NCBI RefSeq assembly: GCF_000756375.1
Contig: NZ_JNFD01000011.1
Coordinates: 186,001 to 250,000 of the forward strand
Direction: 5' to 3'
DNA from: Sphingopyxis sp. LC81
GTDB lineage: Bacteria > Pseudomonadota > Alphaproteobacteria > Sphingomonadales > Sphingomonadaceae
DNA length: 64,000 nt
The notes below the pieces were generated by a model that was given only the letters and a program-made list of their open reading frames with translations, was not told the DNA's origin and ran no database searches. A program made the translations under genes and the position numbers. Every line of letters begins with the position of its first letter. Positions within the stretch are counted from its first letter, which is position 1. Positions 1 through 6,398 of the stretch are shown here, one piece after another.

Positions 1-2
1 CC

Positions 3-644
3 CGCGACATCATCGCCGCCAATGTCACCGACCTGCTTGACCGGGCCGAAGACCCCGAAAAGATGATCCGCCAGATCATCTTCGAGATGAACGAAACGCT
101 CGTCGAAGTTCGCGCCTCCGCCGCCCGCACGATCGCGGACCAGAAGGAAATGCGCCGCCACATCGCCAAGCTCGAAAGCCTGCAGGACAGCTGGAAGGAA
201 AAGGCCGAACTCGCGCTGTCGAAGGACCGCGAAGACCTCGCCACCGCCGCGCTTGTCGAAAAACAGAAGGCCGGCGACATGGCCGAGAAGCTCAAGGCCG
301 AGATCGCCGTCCTCGACGACGCGCTGACCGGTTACGAGGCCGACATCGCCAAGCTGCAGAAGAAGCTTTCGGAAGCCCGCGCGCGCCAGTCGAGCGTCGT
401 CAACCGCCTTGAAAGCGCCGAGAATCGCTACAAGCTGCGCGAGATGACCAACGGCGACCGGGTCGAAGACGCCTTCTCGCGCTTCGAGATCCTCGAACGC
501 CGCGTCGACGAAGCCGAAGGCCGCGCCGATGCGCTCAGCCTCGGTTACAAGAAGTCGCTCGACGAAGAGATCGCCGAACTGCAGGCCGCCGATAAGGTTG
601 CCGACGAACTCGCCGCGCTGAAGGCCGCGCAGGGCAAGCAGTAA
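3..644 (+). CDS. pspA: Phage shock protein A (5' end outside window)
   Basis: PspA/IM30 family peripheral membrane protein. It binds stressed inner membrane through amphipathic helices and oligomerises to maintain membrane integrity. The reading frame is open from base 3, starting with residues RDIIAANVTDLLDRAEDPEK, a standard PspA N-terminus just after the first few residues, so only a handful of codons are missing. The 213 visible residues are almost entirely charged coiled coil, rich in Glu, Lys, Ala and Arg, with no membrane segment, as expected for the family. pspB follows 12 nt downstream on the same strand, so this opens a psp operon. In enterobacteria PspA also inhibits the activator PspF. 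No pspF is visible here and could lie upstream. Identification is secure from sequence and context. Confidence 0.95.
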   Translation, partial: RDIIAANVTDLLDRAEDPEKMIRQIIFEMNETLVEVRASAARTIADQKEMRRHIAKLESLQDSWKEKAELALSKDREDLATAALVEKQKAGDMAEKLKAEIAVLDDALTGYEADIAKLQKKLSEARARQSSVVNRLESAENRYKLREMTNGDRVEDAFSRFEILERRVDEAEGRADALSLGYKKSLDEEIAELQAADKVADELAALKAAQGKQ

Positions 645-656
645 GGAGCCGGACCG

Positions 657-935
657 ATGGAAGAGATCATCATCGTCCCGATCGTCATCGGAACCCTCTT
701 CCTCGGTCTGCCCTGGCTGATCCTCCACTACATCACGAAGTGGAAACAGGCCAAGACGCTGACCGGAGAAGACGAACAGCTGCTCGACGAACTCTATGAT
801 ACCGCACGGCGGCTCGAAAACCGCCTGCACACCGTCGAACGCATCATCAGCGCCGACCATCCCGACTTCCGCCCCGCGGTACGCAGCGATGAAGAGCTGG
901 CGCAACTCGAAAACCATACGAACCGGAGGAACTGA
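657..935 (+). CDS. pspB: Phage shock protein B
   Basis: Small inner-membrane protein of 92 aa. One N-terminal hydrophobic segment (about residues 4-26) is followed by a cytoplasmic helical tail. The tail has the PspB-type pattern of Leu/Glu/Arg heptads, including RLENRLHTVERII (about residues 52-64). In known systems PspB works with PspC to sense membrane stress and relieve PspA inhibition of PspF. Start ATG at 657 follows an AAGGAG-type ribosome site just after the pspA stop. pspC begins one base after the pspB stop. The tail pattern recurs in the next six proteins of the operon. Confidence 0.9.
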   Translation: MEEIIIVPIVIGTLFLGLPWLILHYITKWKQAKTLTGEDEQLLDELYDTARRLENRLHTVERIISADHPDFRPAVRSDEELAQLENHTNRRN

Positions 936-936
936 G

Positions 937-1317
937 ATGTCTGCCAGCCGCACAAAATTCTACCTCGACAAACAGAACGCCAAATGGAGCGGCGTGTGCT
1001 CGGGAATCGCGGACTATAGCGGGATCGACGTCCTCTGGGTTCGCGTCGGCGCGGTCCTCCTGACCCTGATGGGCGGCTTCCCCTGGACGCTGATCGCTTA
1101 CTGGATGGTCGCCTGGATGGGCACGCCGAAACCGTTCGCGCTCTATGGTTCGACCGAGGAAGCGAAATTCTGGCAGGGTGTGCGTAGCAACCCGACCGCA
1201 TCGACCCGCGACATCAAGTCGCGCTTCCGCGACATCGACCGCCGGCTTGCCGACATCGAGCAATATTACACCAGCCACAACCGCCGCCTTGCCGACGAGA
1301 TCGACGCACTGCGCTGA
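937..1317 (+). CDS. pspC: Phage shock protein C
   Basis: PspC-domain inner-membrane protein of 126 aa. The N-terminal part has the family signature (KFYLDKQNAKWSGVCSGIADY, residues about 6-26, key residues Gly-Val-Cys-Ser-Gly), then a hydrophobic segment through GGFPWTLIAYWMVAWMG (about 48-64). The ATG at 937 lies one base after the pspB stop with GGAGG upstream. An in-frame extension to 796 exists but overlaps pspB and is not needed. The soluble C-terminal tail (about residues 98-126) ends in RRLADEIDALR and resembles the ends of the downstream small proteins, which is unusual for PspC. Role: stress sensing with PspB. Confidence 0.92.
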   Translation: MSASRTKFYLDKQNAKWSGVCSGIADYSGIDVLWVRVGAVLLTLMGGFPWTLIAYWMVAWMGTPKPFALYGSTEEAKFWQGVRSNPTASTRDIKSRFRDIDRRLADIEQYYTSHNRRLADEIDALR

Positions 1318-1347
1318 GCGAACTGGGGCAAACAGGGAGGAAGATAC

Positions 1348-1647
1348 ATGAATTTCGGTGGCACCACTTTTGTCCTCGCCATCATCGCATTGTCGATCGG
1401 CGGCTGGATGTTCACCACCTGGATCCGCGCCAAGCACGGCTATCCCGTTGAGAATGAATGGGGCGGCACGGTTCATCGAACCGACCCCGACGCTGATCGA
1501 AAAATCGCCCTGCTGACCGATGACAACGCCAAGCTGGCGGGGCAGGTCAGCCGGCTGGAAGAGCGGATTTCGGTGCTCGAACGCATCGCGACCGAAAATA
1601 ATGGTCAGGCGGCGGAGCTCGCCAGCCAGATCGACCGCCTGCGCTGA
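1348..1647 (+). CDS. PspB-like small membrane protein, paralogue 1
   Basis: A 99-aa protein with one N-terminal membrane segment (about residues 7-26), then a juxtamembrane block RAKHGYPVENEWGG and a C-terminal amphipathic helix with RLEERISVLERIATE and a final QIDRLR. The C-terminal cassette matches PspB (RLENRLHTVERII) and the four following genes. It sits 30 nt after pspC with a GGGAGGAAGA ribosome site. It closely resembles the next protein (both have TTW-I/L-R-x-K-x-GYP-x-EN-x-WG), so the two look like a tandem duplication. Function is not known. From context it is probably an additional PspB-type sensor or partner of PspA/PspC at the inner membrane. Confidence 0.85.
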   Translation: MNFGGTTFVLAIIALSIGGWMFTTWIRAKHGYPVENEWGGTVHRTDPDADRKIALLTDDNAKLAGQVSRLEERISVLERIATENNGQAAELASQIDRLR

Positions 1648-1660
1648 GAGGATAGAAGCA

Positions 1661-1978
1661 ATGGAACTCGACCTTCTGAACGCCATCGCCCCCGTGGTCG
1701 CCGTTGTCGGCCTGGCCGGGGTCGCAGGCTGGGTCTTCACCACCTGGCTCCGCGTCAAGAACGGCTATCCGCTCGAAAACAGCTGGGGCAAGGCGGTTTA
1801 CCCCAAGACCAGCGACGAGGCGATGGAACGCGTCAAGCTGATCAGCCAGGAAAATGCCCAGCTGCGCGCCGAACTCGGTTCGGTGAAGGATCGCCTCGCG
1901 GTGATCGAGCGCATCGTCACCGACGAGAGCCACCGGCTGAGCCACGAGATCGAAGCGCTGCGGCGCCCCTCGAACTAA
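1661..1978 (+). CDS. PspB-like small membrane protein, paralogue 2
   Basis: A 105-aa protein. A hydrophobic segment (about residues 6-30) leads into a TTWLRVKNGYPLENSWGK block, then a coiled-coil tail carrying RLAVIERIVTDES and ending HEIEALRRPSN. The ATG at 1661 was chosen because it follows AGAGGATAGAAGCA directly downstream of the previous stop. A longer frame back to 1520 would overlap paralogue 1. It is most similar to paralogue 1 and shares the C-terminal cassette with the rest of the cluster. No enzymatic motif is visible. Likely inner-membrane, tail in the cytoplasm, co-expressed with pspABC. Confidence 0.85.
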   Translation: MELDLLNAIAPVVAVVGLAGVAGWVFTTWLRVKNGYPLENSWGKAVYPKTSDEAMERVKLISQENAQLRAELGSVKDRLAVIERIVTDESHRLSHEIEALRRPSN

Positions 1979-2001
1979 GCGCCGAACTGAGAGGAACGAA
2001 C

Positions 2002-2265
2002 ATGGAAGTCATCTTCATTCTCGCCATCGTCGTCGGACTGCCCGTCACCTTGGCCATCGGCTATGCCGCTTATGAGCGGACCTTGAAATTCAAGGAAAAG
2101 CAGTTCCAGGCGATCACGCACGAAACCGCCGAAAAGGCCGCGCAATATGCGGCGCAAACCGAACGGCTGGAGGCGCGCGTCCGCGTTCTCGAGCGCATCG
2201 TTACCGACAAGGGAATTGATGTCGCCGACGAGATCGAAAAACTGCGCGACGCCCCGCTGAACTAA
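2002..2265 (+). CDS. PspB-like small membrane protein, paralogue 3
   Basis: An 87-aa protein that begins directly with a hydrophobic segment (about residues 2-22), followed by a charged linker and the cassette RLEARVRVLERIVTDKG, ending EIEKLRDAPLN. It lacks the GYP-x-EN block of paralogues 1 and 2 and looks more like classical PspB in length and layout. A GAGAGGAACGAAC ribosome site precedes the ATG. It is the sixth gene of the psp operon. Function is inferred only from similarity and position. Confidence 0.85.
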   Translation: MEVIFILAIVVGLPVTLAIGYAAYERTLKFKEKQFQAITHETAEKAAQYAAQTERLEARVRVLERIVTDKGIDVADEIEKLRDAPLN

Positions 2266-2296
2266 AAAACAAAGATATACGGAAAGGAACCTCCCC

Positions 2297-2560
2297 ATGG
2301 GCCCGTTTGAAATGGTTGTCGGCATCGTCCTGATCGTGACCATCGGCAGCATTATTCGCGCCAAGCACGGCATCCGCCGCGATCACAAGGGCGGCGAATA
2401 TTTCGTCGCCACCGACAATGGCGAGACCAAGGCGCTGCAAGCCGAAATCCGCGCGCTCAAAGAGCGGATCCAGGTGCTCGAACGCATCGCCACCGATCAC
2501 AACCGCGCGGTCACGCTCGATCAGGAAATCGAGAAATTGCGCGACAACAGCAAAATCTGA
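2297..2560 (+). CDS. PspB-like small membrane protein, paralogue 4
   Basis: An 87-aa protein: short N-terminal membrane segment (about residues 4-20), then IIRAKHGIRRDHKGGEYF, which echoes the RAKHGYP block of paralogue 1, then RALKERIQVLERIATDH and a final QEIEKLRDNSKI. An AAAGGAACC ribosome site lies upstream. The cassette is nearly identical in pattern to paralogue 3 (VLERI-A/V-TD, EIEKLRD). This argues for repeated gene duplication inside the operon. No known domain other than PspB-like architecture is recognised. Confidence 0.85.
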   Translation: MGPFEMVVGIVLIVTIGSIIRAKHGIRRDHKGGEYFVATDNGETKALQAEIRALKERIQVLERIATDHNRAVTLDQEIEKLRDNSKI

Positions 2561-2583
2561 ATGCCGGAAAAGGAGCAACGCTC

Positions 2584-2832
2584 ATGGCTTTCATCACCCC
2601 CGACCTTACCGCTGCGGCCATCGCGCTCACCGCGCTGAGCATCGTCAGCCTGGTCGCGCTGCGCGGCTGGCGCGACTGGATCCAGCTCAAGCGCGACGAA
2701 CTCGCCGCGGGCCACCACGCGCCGCTGGCGCAGGATCCGGGCGTCCCGCACGCGGGGTCGCGGATCGAGATCGCCGACCTCAAGGAACGGCTGCGCAAGC
2801 TCGAAGCCATCGCGGCGGGGGTCGACCTCTAA
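2584..2832 (+). CDS. PspB-like small membrane protein, paralogue 5 (most divergent)
   Basis: An 82-aa protein with a hydrophobic segment (about residues 7-26), a basic WRDWIQLKRDE stretch and a short tail with DLKERLRKLEAIAAGVDL. The tail keeps the KERL-x-x-LE-x-I core but stops before the EI-x-x-LR end found in its neighbours, so the cassette is shortened. An AAAAGGAGCAACGCTC ribosome site precedes the ATG. It is the last gene of the psp cluster and is followed by a strong hairpin at 2854-2909 that probably ends the transcript. Confidence 0.8.
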   Translation: MAFITPDLTAAAIALTALSIVSLVALRGWRDWIQLKRDELAAGHHAPLAQDPGVPHAGSRIEIADLKERLRKLEAIAAGVDL

Positions 2833-2853
2833 TCACGCCAACCCGCGCGGCAC

Positions 2854-2909
2854 CGGCCCGCTCCCCTGTCAGTCGCCATCCGTCCGGCGGCTGACAGGGG
2901 AGCGGGCCG
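2854..2909 (+). terminator. Strong hairpin closing the psp cluster
   Basis: Arms 2854-2872 and 2891-2909 (19 bp) are perfectly complementary. Five further pairs inside (2873-2877 with 2886-2890, one G-T) give a 24-bp stem and 8-nt loop. There is no clear U-tract, so it may be a REP-type hairpin as much as a terminator. Its outer arm, GGCACCGGCCCGCTCCC, recurs in the inverted repeat after ahcY (49688-49769). Confidence 0.7.
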
Positions 2910-2962
2910 ATGTCGTTTCAGGGCTCTTTCAACTTGGCGCCATCTATGCGAGTGGCGCGGCC

Positions 2963-3373
2963 ATGCGCAGCCTGACCGACATCTTCGACGAATATGATTT
3001 TCTCGACGGCGACGATCGCTATCGTCTGCTGATCGACCTCGGCCGGACGCTCGAGCCGATGCCCGACGCGCTCAAGACCGACGCGACAATGGTGCGCGGT
3101 TGTTCGGCCAGCGTCTGGGTCTATCCCGTGCCGCGCGACGATGGCCAGCTCCATTTCCTCGCCGACAGCAACGCCGCGATCACCAAGGGGATCGTCGCGC
3201 TCGTGCTTTCGGCGGTGCAGGACAAACCCGCGGCCGAAGTCGCCGACATGGACGTCGCGGCGGCGCTCGCCCCCTTCGACCTCACGCGCCAGCTGTCGTC
3301 GAACCGGACGCAGGGCGTCCCCAACATGATCGCGCTGGTGCAGGCCACCGCGCGGCGGATTGCCGCGGGCTGA
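2963..3373 (+). CDS. sufE: SufE family cysteine desulfurase accessory protein
   Basis: A 136-aa SufE-type protein. SufE accepts persulfide sulfur from the cysteine desulfurase SufS and passes it to the SufBCD scaffold for Fe-S cluster assembly. The sulfur-acceptor cysteine is visible in MVRGCSASVWVY (Cys48), followed by the typical GD/ADSNAAITKGIVALV segment. The end (LSSNRTQGVPNMIALV) is also family-typical. Length matches the family. No other suf gene is in the window, so it is encoded apart from the main suf operon. It stands between the psp hairpin and a convergent TonB receptor gene. Confidence 0.92.
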   Translation: MRSLTDIFDEYDFLDGDDRYRLLIDLGRTLEPMPDALKTDATMVRGCSASVWVYPVPRDDGQLHFLADSNAAITKGIVALVLSAVQDKPAAEVADMDVAAALAPFDLTRQLSSNRTQGVPNMIALVQATARRIAAG

Positions 3374-3424
3374 TTTTCCGGCGCCGTGCGGCGCGGCCTT
3401 CGCATTCGCTGACCCAAAGAAAAA

Positions 3425-3450
3425 GGGCGCGGGAGTTGCCTCCCACGCCC
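3425..3450 (-). terminator. Terminator between sufE and the TonB receptor gene
   Basis: The hairpin has a 5-bp inner stem (3431-3435 with 3440-3444), a C-A mismatch, and a 5-bp outer stem (3425-3429 with 3446-3450). A plus-strand A-run at 3418-3424 gives a U-tract for minus-strand transcripts, and TTT on the right gives a weaker one for sufE. It is likely bidirectional between the convergent genes. Confidence 0.75.
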
Positions 3451-3472
3451 CTTTCTGTGTCCGTCCCTACGC

Positions 3473-6127
3473 TTAGAAAGCGACGGTGATCGTGCCGCTG
3501 ATCGTGCGCGGCGCGCCGATCTGGACGTTCGGAACCGAACCCGGCGCGCCGAGGAAGGTGCCGGCGCCGAGGACGTTGCCCTGGTTCAGGCCCGACGTGT
3601 ACTTGCCGACATAAAGCGTGTCGAACAGGTTGTAGACGTTGAGCTGGAAGAAGGTCTTGTCGCCCAGACCCGCCCATTCGAGGCCCAGGCGGGCGTCGAG
3701 GTTGACCAGCCAATAGGCGTTGGTCTGGGCCGGATAGAGGACCGTCGGCGCGGCGGCGGTGCCGCCCATGACCGGCAGGTTCGTGTCATAGATGTACCGG
3801 CCGCTCGAACGCTTGGCGGTGATGCCGAGTTCGACCGGGCCCAGCGTGCCGCGGGCCGAACCGCCGAAGGTATACTTCGGAGCGCCCGATTCGCGGTTGC
3901 CGGCGGTCGCGACGAAGATCGGCTGGCCGACCGTGGTGCAGCCTGCCAGATTGCCGGTGACCTGCGCCTGGGTGCATTCGCCGGCCTGGATGTCGTCCTT
4001 GATCTTCGACTTCATCCACGAACCGAAGACATAGAGCGACACTTCGGGGATCGGCGAATAGGCGACGCTGCCGTCGATACCATATTTGTCGACGCGGCCG
4101 AGGTTGCGATAGACGTTGCGATCGGTGTCGGGATCATAGGCCGAGGCCAGGCGATCGTTATACTTGGTGAACCAGCCCGAAACCTGCGCCTGGATCTGGC
4201 TCGACCGGTAACGAACGCCCAGGTCGAAGTTATCCGACGTTTCGGGGTTCGGCTTGGCCGACGGCGTGTTCGGCGCGAAGAAGAAGGAGTTGTACAGCGA
4301 GTCGGTGCCCGGAACCTGCAGACCCTTCGAATAGTTGGCGAACACCGAGGTGCGGGTGCCGAACTTGTACACCAGGCCGACGTTCGGCAGGATGTCGTCA
4401 TACTTCAGCACGCGCTGCTGCGGACCCTGAACCGTCGGGTTGGCGGCCTGATAGGGGACGCTCTGTGCTTCGCTGAGGCAGTCGAGGTTGCCCGATTCGT
4501 TGGTCGTGAAGCAATAGTTGTTCAGGTCGCGCTTGAAGAAAGGCGCACGGATACCGAGCGTGGTGACGAGGTTGCCGTCGAGGAACTCGCCGCGATATTC
4601 ACCCGAAACCTGCGTCAGGATGGCGTAGGACAGGCGGTTACGCTTCTGCACGGCGACGCCGTTGGCGTCGAACAGCGGATCGTTGACGGGGAACACGTCG
4701 AAGGGTTCGCCGTTGAACTGAACCGGCATCAGTTCGCCGGTCTGACGGTGACGCGCACGGTCATAGGTGAAGCCGGCGCGGACCGTGTGGCCTTCGGCGA
4801 TGTCCCAGCGCAGGTTGGCGATCACGCCATAACGGTGCGTCTGCGTCTGGCTTGGCGCCAGCAGCGTCACACCGGCGAAGGGGACGTTGGTCGCCGACGC
4901 GGTCGAGCTGCATGCCTGGCCGGCGGTGCCGCCGGTGCGGCAGGTGTCGAGCACATCGCCGTCGCCGTTGAGGTCACGGCCGAAATAATAGTTGCCGCCG
5001 ATGAAGCCGGTGTAGTTGACGCCGCCGATCGTACGGAAGCCTTCGCGGCCGGTGACGGTGCCGCCGCCGTTCGCCTTCACATATTGATAGCTGGGGTCGA
5101 TGGTCAGGACGACGCCTTCGGCCAGCGTGAACTTCGACGAACCGCGGATGTTGCCGGTGTTCGACGGGTTGTAACGACGGTCGAATTCGGTGCCGCAGGT
5201 GTTGGTCACGTCCTGCGCGCCGGCGCTCGGTGCGTCGGTCTGGCACGGATAGTTGATGTTATATTCGCGCTCGTCGTTGTTGAACGGGAAGCGGTTGCCC
5301 GAACCCGAACCGACGACGCGGTTGGCGTCGAGGCGCAGCGGCACCGAGCCGAAGAAGTTGGTGCGGTTCTCGTTATAATGGCCGGCAACCGACACGAAGT
5401 CGCCGTCGCTGCCGATCGGCTGATAGAGACGCGCGTTGAACTGCTTCTTGCGGACGCGGCCATAGTTGTTGAACGGGTTGTCGTTCGAGGTCGACGAGGC
5501 CGAGAGGAAGGCGCGCGTGCCGAACGGCGTGAAAGCGCCGGTGTTGACGAGGCCGAAGAGGCGGAAGAATTTGAACTCGCCCGCCGAACCCGACACCCGG
5601 ACGCCGAAATCTTCGGTCGGAACGATGGTGCGATAGTTGACCGTCGAACCCGAGGCCGCGGCGGTCGGGCTGTCGACGTCGGTCGAGCCGAGGTTGACGT
5701 TGACCTGTTCGATCAGCTCGGGATCGAGCTGCTGGTTCGAATAGACGGCATAGTTGCCCGAATCGTTGAGCGGCACGCCGTCGAAGGTCAGGCTGATGCG
5801 GTCTTCCGAGAAACCACGGATCGTCAGCTGGCCGCCCGACGAGCCATAGGCGTCGTTGTTGGTGAAGTTGACGCCCGGGATCAGGTTGATCGTGTCGAGG
5901 ATCGTCTGGCCGGGGTTCTGGCGCGAGATGATTTCCTGGTTCAGGACCGACTTGGCCTTCGACGTGTCGGGCGATGCGATGCCGGCGACGTCGGTCGAGG
6001 ACGAACCGGTGACGACGATTTCCTCGTCGAAATCGACCGAGCCGGTCGACTGGGCGAAGGCGGGCGTGGAAAGCAGCGCGACCGGAATCAGCGCAACGCT
6101 GGCAGCGAGCGTGTGACGGAATTTCAT
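3473..6127 (-). CDS. TonB-dependent outer-membrane receptor
   Basis: An 884-aa TonB-dependent receptor. It imports an unidentified substrate through a 22-strand beta barrel gated by an N-terminal plug and powered by TonB/ExbBD. A signal peptide covers residues 1-25 (cleavage after TPAFA). A TonB box, EEIVVTG, lies at about 35-41, then the plug domain with GGQLTIRGF and the barrel. The protein ends in GTITVAF, with the terminal Phe required for outer-membrane insertion. I chose the ATG at 6127 because the signal peptide starts there. The open frame extends to 6268 without signal-like sequence. Extracellular loops contain Cys pairs and a DLNGDGD calcium-loop-like motif near base 4965. Substrate cannot be told from sequence. 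Two TGTCACAA motifs lie about 95-115 nt upstream. Confidence 0.93.
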   Translation of the reverse strand: MKFRHTLAASVALIPVALLSTPAFAQSTGSVDFDEEIVVTGSSSTDVAGIASPDTSKAKSVLNQEIISRQNPGQTILDTINLIPGVNFTNNDAYGSSGGQLTIRGFSEDRISLTFDGVPLNDSGNYAVYSNQQLDPELIEQVNVNLGSTDVDSPTAAASGSTVNYRTIVPTEDFGVRVSGSAGEFKFFRLFGLVNTGAFTPFGTRAFLSASSTSNDNPFNNYGRVRKKQFNARLYQPIGSDGDFVSVAGHYNENRTNFFGSVPLRLDANRVVGSGSGNRFPFNNDEREYNINYPCQTDAPSAGAQDVTNTCGTEFDRRYNPSNTGNIRGSSKFTLAEGVVLTIDPSYQYVKANGGGTVTGREGFRTIGGVNYTGFIGGNYYFGRDLNGDGDVLDTCRTGGTAGQACSSTASATNVPFAGVTLLAPSQTQTHRYGVIANLRWDIAEGHTVRAGFTYDRARHRQTGELMPVQFNGEPFDVFPVNDPLFDANGVAVQKRNRLSYAILTQVSGEYRGEFLDGNLVTTLGIRAPFFKRDLNNYCFTTNESGNLDCLSEAQSVPYQAANPTVQGPQQRVLKYDDILPNVGLVYKFGTRTSVFANYSKGLQVPGTDSLYNSFFFAPNTPSAKPNPETSDNFDLGVRYRSSQIQAQVSGWFTKYNDRLASAYDPDTDRNVYRNLGRVDKYGIDGSVAYSPIPEVSLYVFGSWMKSKIKDDIQAGECTQAQVTGNLAGCTTVGQPIFVATAGNRESGAPKYTFGGSARGTLGPVELGITAKRSSGRYIYDTNLPVMGGTAAAPTVLYPAQTNAYWLVNLDARLGLEWAGLGDKTFFQLNVYNLFDTLYVGKYTSGLNQGNVLGAGTFLGAPGSVPNVQIGAPRTISGTITVAF

Positions 6128-6219
6128 TACTGGATGTCCCCTATGGTGGTACGTTCGGCAGGCGCCCGAATGGGGCGCGCCTGACCTGCGAGCGCCCCTG
6201 AAGCCCGCATGTGGCACGA

Positions 6220-6239
6220 TTGTGACAGCAATTGTGACA
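6220..6239 (-). promoter_or_regulatory. Tandem TGTCACAA motifs upstream of the TonB receptor
   Basis: Read on the minus strand, TGTCACAA occurs twice, at 6232-6239 and 6220-6227, with a 12-nt period. The same 8-mer occurs three times upstream of the exported protein gene and ahcY at 47930-48039. Direct-repeat spacing suggests a response-regulator binding site. Which regulator is unknown. Confidence 0.45.
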
Positions 6240-6310
6240 GTGCAAGCGGGGAGGGGCGCGCGGTTCACAGGAGGGTGAAAAAAGCGCGAATTTCCGTCAT
6301 GCGCCCGGAA

Positions 6311-6319
6311 TTATCCACA
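6311..6319 (+). promoter_or_regulatory. Single perfect DnaA box
   Basis: TTATCCACA at 6311-6319 is the exact DnaA-box consensus. It is isolated, in the gap between the TonB receptor gene and the clpX terminator, with no AT-rich unwinding element or further boxes nearby. It is more likely a chance or regulatory site than part of an origin. Confidence 0.35.
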
Positions 6320-6368
6320 GGCGCCAGTGCGTTTTTTCCTAAAACTGTTGCTGCAATGCAACATAAAA

Positions 6369-6388
6369 GGGCGCCCCGAAGGGCGCCC
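6369..6388 (-). terminator. clpX rho-independent terminator
   Basis: The perfect 8-bp stem GGGCGCCC (6369-6376 with 6381-6388) has a CGAA loop. On the minus strand it is followed by UUUU (plus-strand AAAA at 6365-6368). It lies 11 nt past the clpX stop. Confidence 0.85.
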
Positions 6389-6398
6389 CATGTGCGAC

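Noticed and set aside
4748-6184. 478-codon open frame on the plus strand opposite the TonB receptor
   Set aside because: It lies wholly antisense to a receptor with clear signal peptide and domains. The translation is Arg/Ala/Val/Asp-rich without any known motif, as expected from GC-rich antisense codons.
6220-6239. Pho box upstream of the TonB receptor
   Set aside because: The TGTCA direct repeats have a 12-nt period, whereas PhoB sites have an 11-nt period, and the linkers do not fit.
6311-6319. Replication origin
   Set aside because: One DnaA box only, no cluster, no AT-rich unwinding region and no dnaA, parAB or hemE neighbours.
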